From Gudongella sp034006985 (GTDB lineage: Bacteria > Bacillota > Clostridia > Tissierellales > Tissierellaceae): DNA of 64,000 nt. Made by a program: the position numbers and the translations under genes. The notes under the pieces are model-generated. The model searched no databases, was not told the DNA's origin, and saw only the letters and a program-made list of their open reading frames with translations. The stretch lies in NCBI GenBank assembly GCA_034006985.1, contig JAVERT010000003.1, positions 62,001 through 126,000 on the forward strand. The letters run 5' to 3'. Below, piece after piece: positions 62,381-64,000 of the stretch; positions within the stretch are counted from its first letter, which is position 1; each line of letters opens with the position of its first letter.

Positions 62381-64000
62381 TGTGTTCTCACCTCTCTTCT
62401 AAGTTGATCTAATACCATATCAACAACTCCGATAAATTCGTTTTTATCATTAACCCCTTTTACAGTTATAGTACCTGTATGCTCAATCTTGTTATTATTT
62501 GAGCTTTTAGCGCTAGTTCCAGTACCCATATTCACAGAGCCATCAGCAACTAAATTGTTATTAAGTCCATTCATTGCTTTATCAACTTGTTTTGCACTAT
62601 CGGCAATACCCTCTGCCATACCAGCACCAATCATTTTACCTACCTGATCACGCATAACTGTTGAAGGTGATTTTATCCCTAGAAATTTTTTAGCTCCATC
62701 CAAGGCGCCCTTTGCTGCATTTACTGCTGATTGAGCTAAATTTGCAGCTGCTCCTTTAATGCCATCAGCTATACCGCTTATTATATTTTTACCAATGCTA
62801 CCCCAATCAATAGATTTAAAGTTTTTTATTATATTAGTTACTAATTGTTTAATAATTTCTAATGTACTGCCGCTCATTCCTGATAATCCTTTACCAAGAG
62901 TAGTGATAATATTTTTACCAACATCCAACAAGTTTAAGTGTGATATTGTAGTAAATATCGCTTGTACTATCTCCCCGGCATTAGCAATTATTGTAGGTAT
63001 ACTCTGTATAATTCCTTTCGCTAACATAATTATAAGTTGTACACCTGCAGCTAATATCTTAACAAGATTCTTGTCAAATGCTGCCCAAAATTCATTAATA
63101 AGCCTTGGAGCCATCTCAATAAATTGTGGTAGTGCATTAATTAACCCTTCGGCTATTGCTAGTACTAACTGAATTCCAGCATCAACGAGCAACCCTATAT
63201 TGTTTACCAATGTTTCTACAAGTTTTAGTATCGCATCTACTGCTATAGGAATAAGCTCAGGCATTGCTTGCGTAAGCCCTTCTACCAATGCCATGATTAC
63301 TTGTATAGCAACATCTAATATTAATGGAAGATTACCTAAAATGGCATCTACTACCGTCATCATCGCTTGAATACCTGCAGGGATCAGGCTAGGTAACATG
63401 GTAAGAATCGTTTCCAAGACCTGGCTGAACAGTTCACTCATAGTGCTTAAAAGTGTAGGCAATAACTCGCCAACTGCAGGGAGAATTGCAGCAAATGCCA
63501 TAGGTAGTGCTGCAGTAAGATTTTCAATTATTGGTACTACATTCGTAACTACAGCCTGGAATGCATCGACGAGATTCTGAGTTAGGTTTGTCATATCTGC
63601 ATTTGAATTTCCAAGCCCTGCCGTGAAAGAACCTAGAGCAGCTTGAAGTAAACCAAGAGAGCCACTTATAGTCTGTGTAGACTCTTTTGCAAAGTTTCCG
63701 GCATATTGCTCTGTATTCTCGAAAAACATCTTCATTGCGACTTCGGATTTTTCAGCTTGTGATGCAGATGCCCAAACAAAATCTAATCCTTTGCTTGCTG
63801 CATATGCTTGGATGCTCGTTGCATTCATTGAAACCCCAAGATTATCCATCATTGTAAAGTTACCTTTTGCAGCACCAGCTACAGAATCAAGGGCAACTTG
63901 CATATCAATACCCATAACAGAGGCCATATCAGCCGCTCTTTGCATAGCACCTTCTGTTAATTCAAGACTTTTTTGTTGTTCTATTCCTGAACCTTGAAAT
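62377..64000 (-). CDS. Phage tape measure protein (5'-truncated by window edge)
   Basis: The reading frame is open to the right edge, so the N-terminus lies outside; an internal ATG at 63945 is not the true start. The 540 visible residues hold a long hydrophobic section of about 33-residue repeats (AIQVIMALVEGLTQAMPELI; AGIQLVLAIAEGLINALPQF) and a C-terminal KFLGIKSPSTVMRDQVGKMI followed by GAGMAEGI, both typical of tape measure proteins of long-tailed Firmicute phages, which set tail length. The stop overlaps the next gene as ATGA. Confidence 0.9.
   Translation of the reverse strand, partial: FQGSGIEQQKSLELTEGAMQRAADMASVMGIDMQVALDSVAGAAKGNFTMMDNLGVSMNATSIQAYAASKGLDFVWASASQAEKSEVAMKMFFENTEQYAGNFAKESTQTISGSLGLLQAALGSFTAGLGNSNADMTNLTQNLVDAFQAVVTNVVPIIENLTAALPMAFAAILPAVGELLPTLLSTMSELFSQVLETILTMLPSLIPAGIQAMMTVVDAILGNLPLILDVAIQVIMALVEGLTQAMPELIPIAVDAILKLVETLVNNIGLLVDAGIQLVLAIAEGLINALPQFIEMAPRLINEFWAAFDKNLVKILAAGVQLIIMLAKGIIQSIPTIIANAGEIVQAIFTTISHLNLLDVGKNIITTLGKGLSGMSGSTLEIIKQLVTNIIKNFKSIDWGSIGKNIISGIADGIKGAAANLAQSAVNAAKGALDGAKKFLGIKSPSTVMRDQVGKMIGAGMAEGIADSAKQVDKAMNGLNNNLVADGSVNMGTGTSAKSSNNNKIEHTGTITVKGVNDKNEFIGVVDMVLDQLRREVRTQ

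Larger units (their letters stand above)
53132..64000 (-). mobile_element. Prophage (partial, continues past the right edge)
   Basis: All genes from the lysin at 53323 to the tape measure protein at the right edge lie on the minus strand in the order tape measure, tail, receptor-binding-type, DGR cassette, baseplate-like, holin, lysin. This is the tail-lysis half of a long-tailed phage of the siphovirus type. The left end lies next to tRNA-Pro. Integrase, head and packaging genes are not in the window, so the exact attachment site cannot be fixed. Confidence 0.88.

Overview
The window is a low-GC (about one third G+C by eye) chromosome segment of an anaerobic, amino-acid-fermenting Firmicute, probably in the Clostridia/Tissierellia. 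The evidence is the branched-chain 2-oxoacid:ferredoxin oxidoreductase operon with phosphate butyryltransferase and butyrate kinase (10475-16298), a 2-hydroxyacyl-CoA dehydratase activase system (47-4284), glutamate dehydrogenase, the redox repressor Rex, a perfect CIRCE element at groESL, an FMN riboswitch and an S-box (SAM-I) riboswitch. The species cannot be fixed from the sequence alone.

Layout. 47-9413: a split activase/dehydratase pair, guaB, an ArsR-type regulator, a papain-like amidase and groES-groEL. 9574-16966: a DUF554 protein, then one long minus-strand operon (Mpv17-like membrane protein, buk, vorD, vorB, vorA, vorC, ptb, aminotransferase). It would convert branched-chain amino acids to 2-oxoacids, acyl-CoAs, acyl-phosphates and finally fatty acids plus ATP. 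17061-25022: a B3/B4-domain protein, a DUF3160 lipoprotein and its membrane partner, exonuclease III, an OGG1-type glycosylase, glutamate dehydrogenase and rex. 25193-52745: housekeeping genes (ABC-F factor, tsaE-tsaB-rimI-tsaD for tRNA t6A, riboflavin transporter under an FMN riboswitch, a GGDEF-EAL protein, an AcoX-type kinase, tex, prfB with its programmed frameshift, secA, a nitrilase, hpf, an aromatic acid exporter-type protein, pepF, an S9 peptidase, a YihY protein, comF, recD2, and metK under a SAM riboswitch). Two dense DnaA-box clusters lie at 27118-27232 and 42520-42625, far from any dnaA gene.

A tRNA-Pro(UGG) gene at 53055-53131 is followed at once by a prophage that runs past the right edge (53323 to 64000, all minus strand). 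In transcription order it has a tape measure protein, three tail proteins, the diversified receptor-binding-type protein, an RT cassette, a baseplate-like protein, a holin and a three-domain lysin.

The most notable system is a diversity-generating retroelement (DGR) inside this prophage. A tail protein (58570-60180) ends in a C-type-lectin-like variable region (VR, 58600-58708). Behind it lie an Avd-type helical-bundle gene (58178-58558), a template repeat (TR, 58048-58156) and a DGR-type reverse transcriptase (57900 leftward). TR and VR differ at 15 core positions and every one is an adenine in the template strand, the signature of mutagenic retrohoming. The RT reading frame is broken by one base exactly at its conserved C-terminal SW-x-GH motif; the missing 44 residues are intact in the -1 frame. 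A second one-base deficit lies in a small ORF at 55091-55218, so sequencing error, decay and genuine inactivation all have to be weighed.
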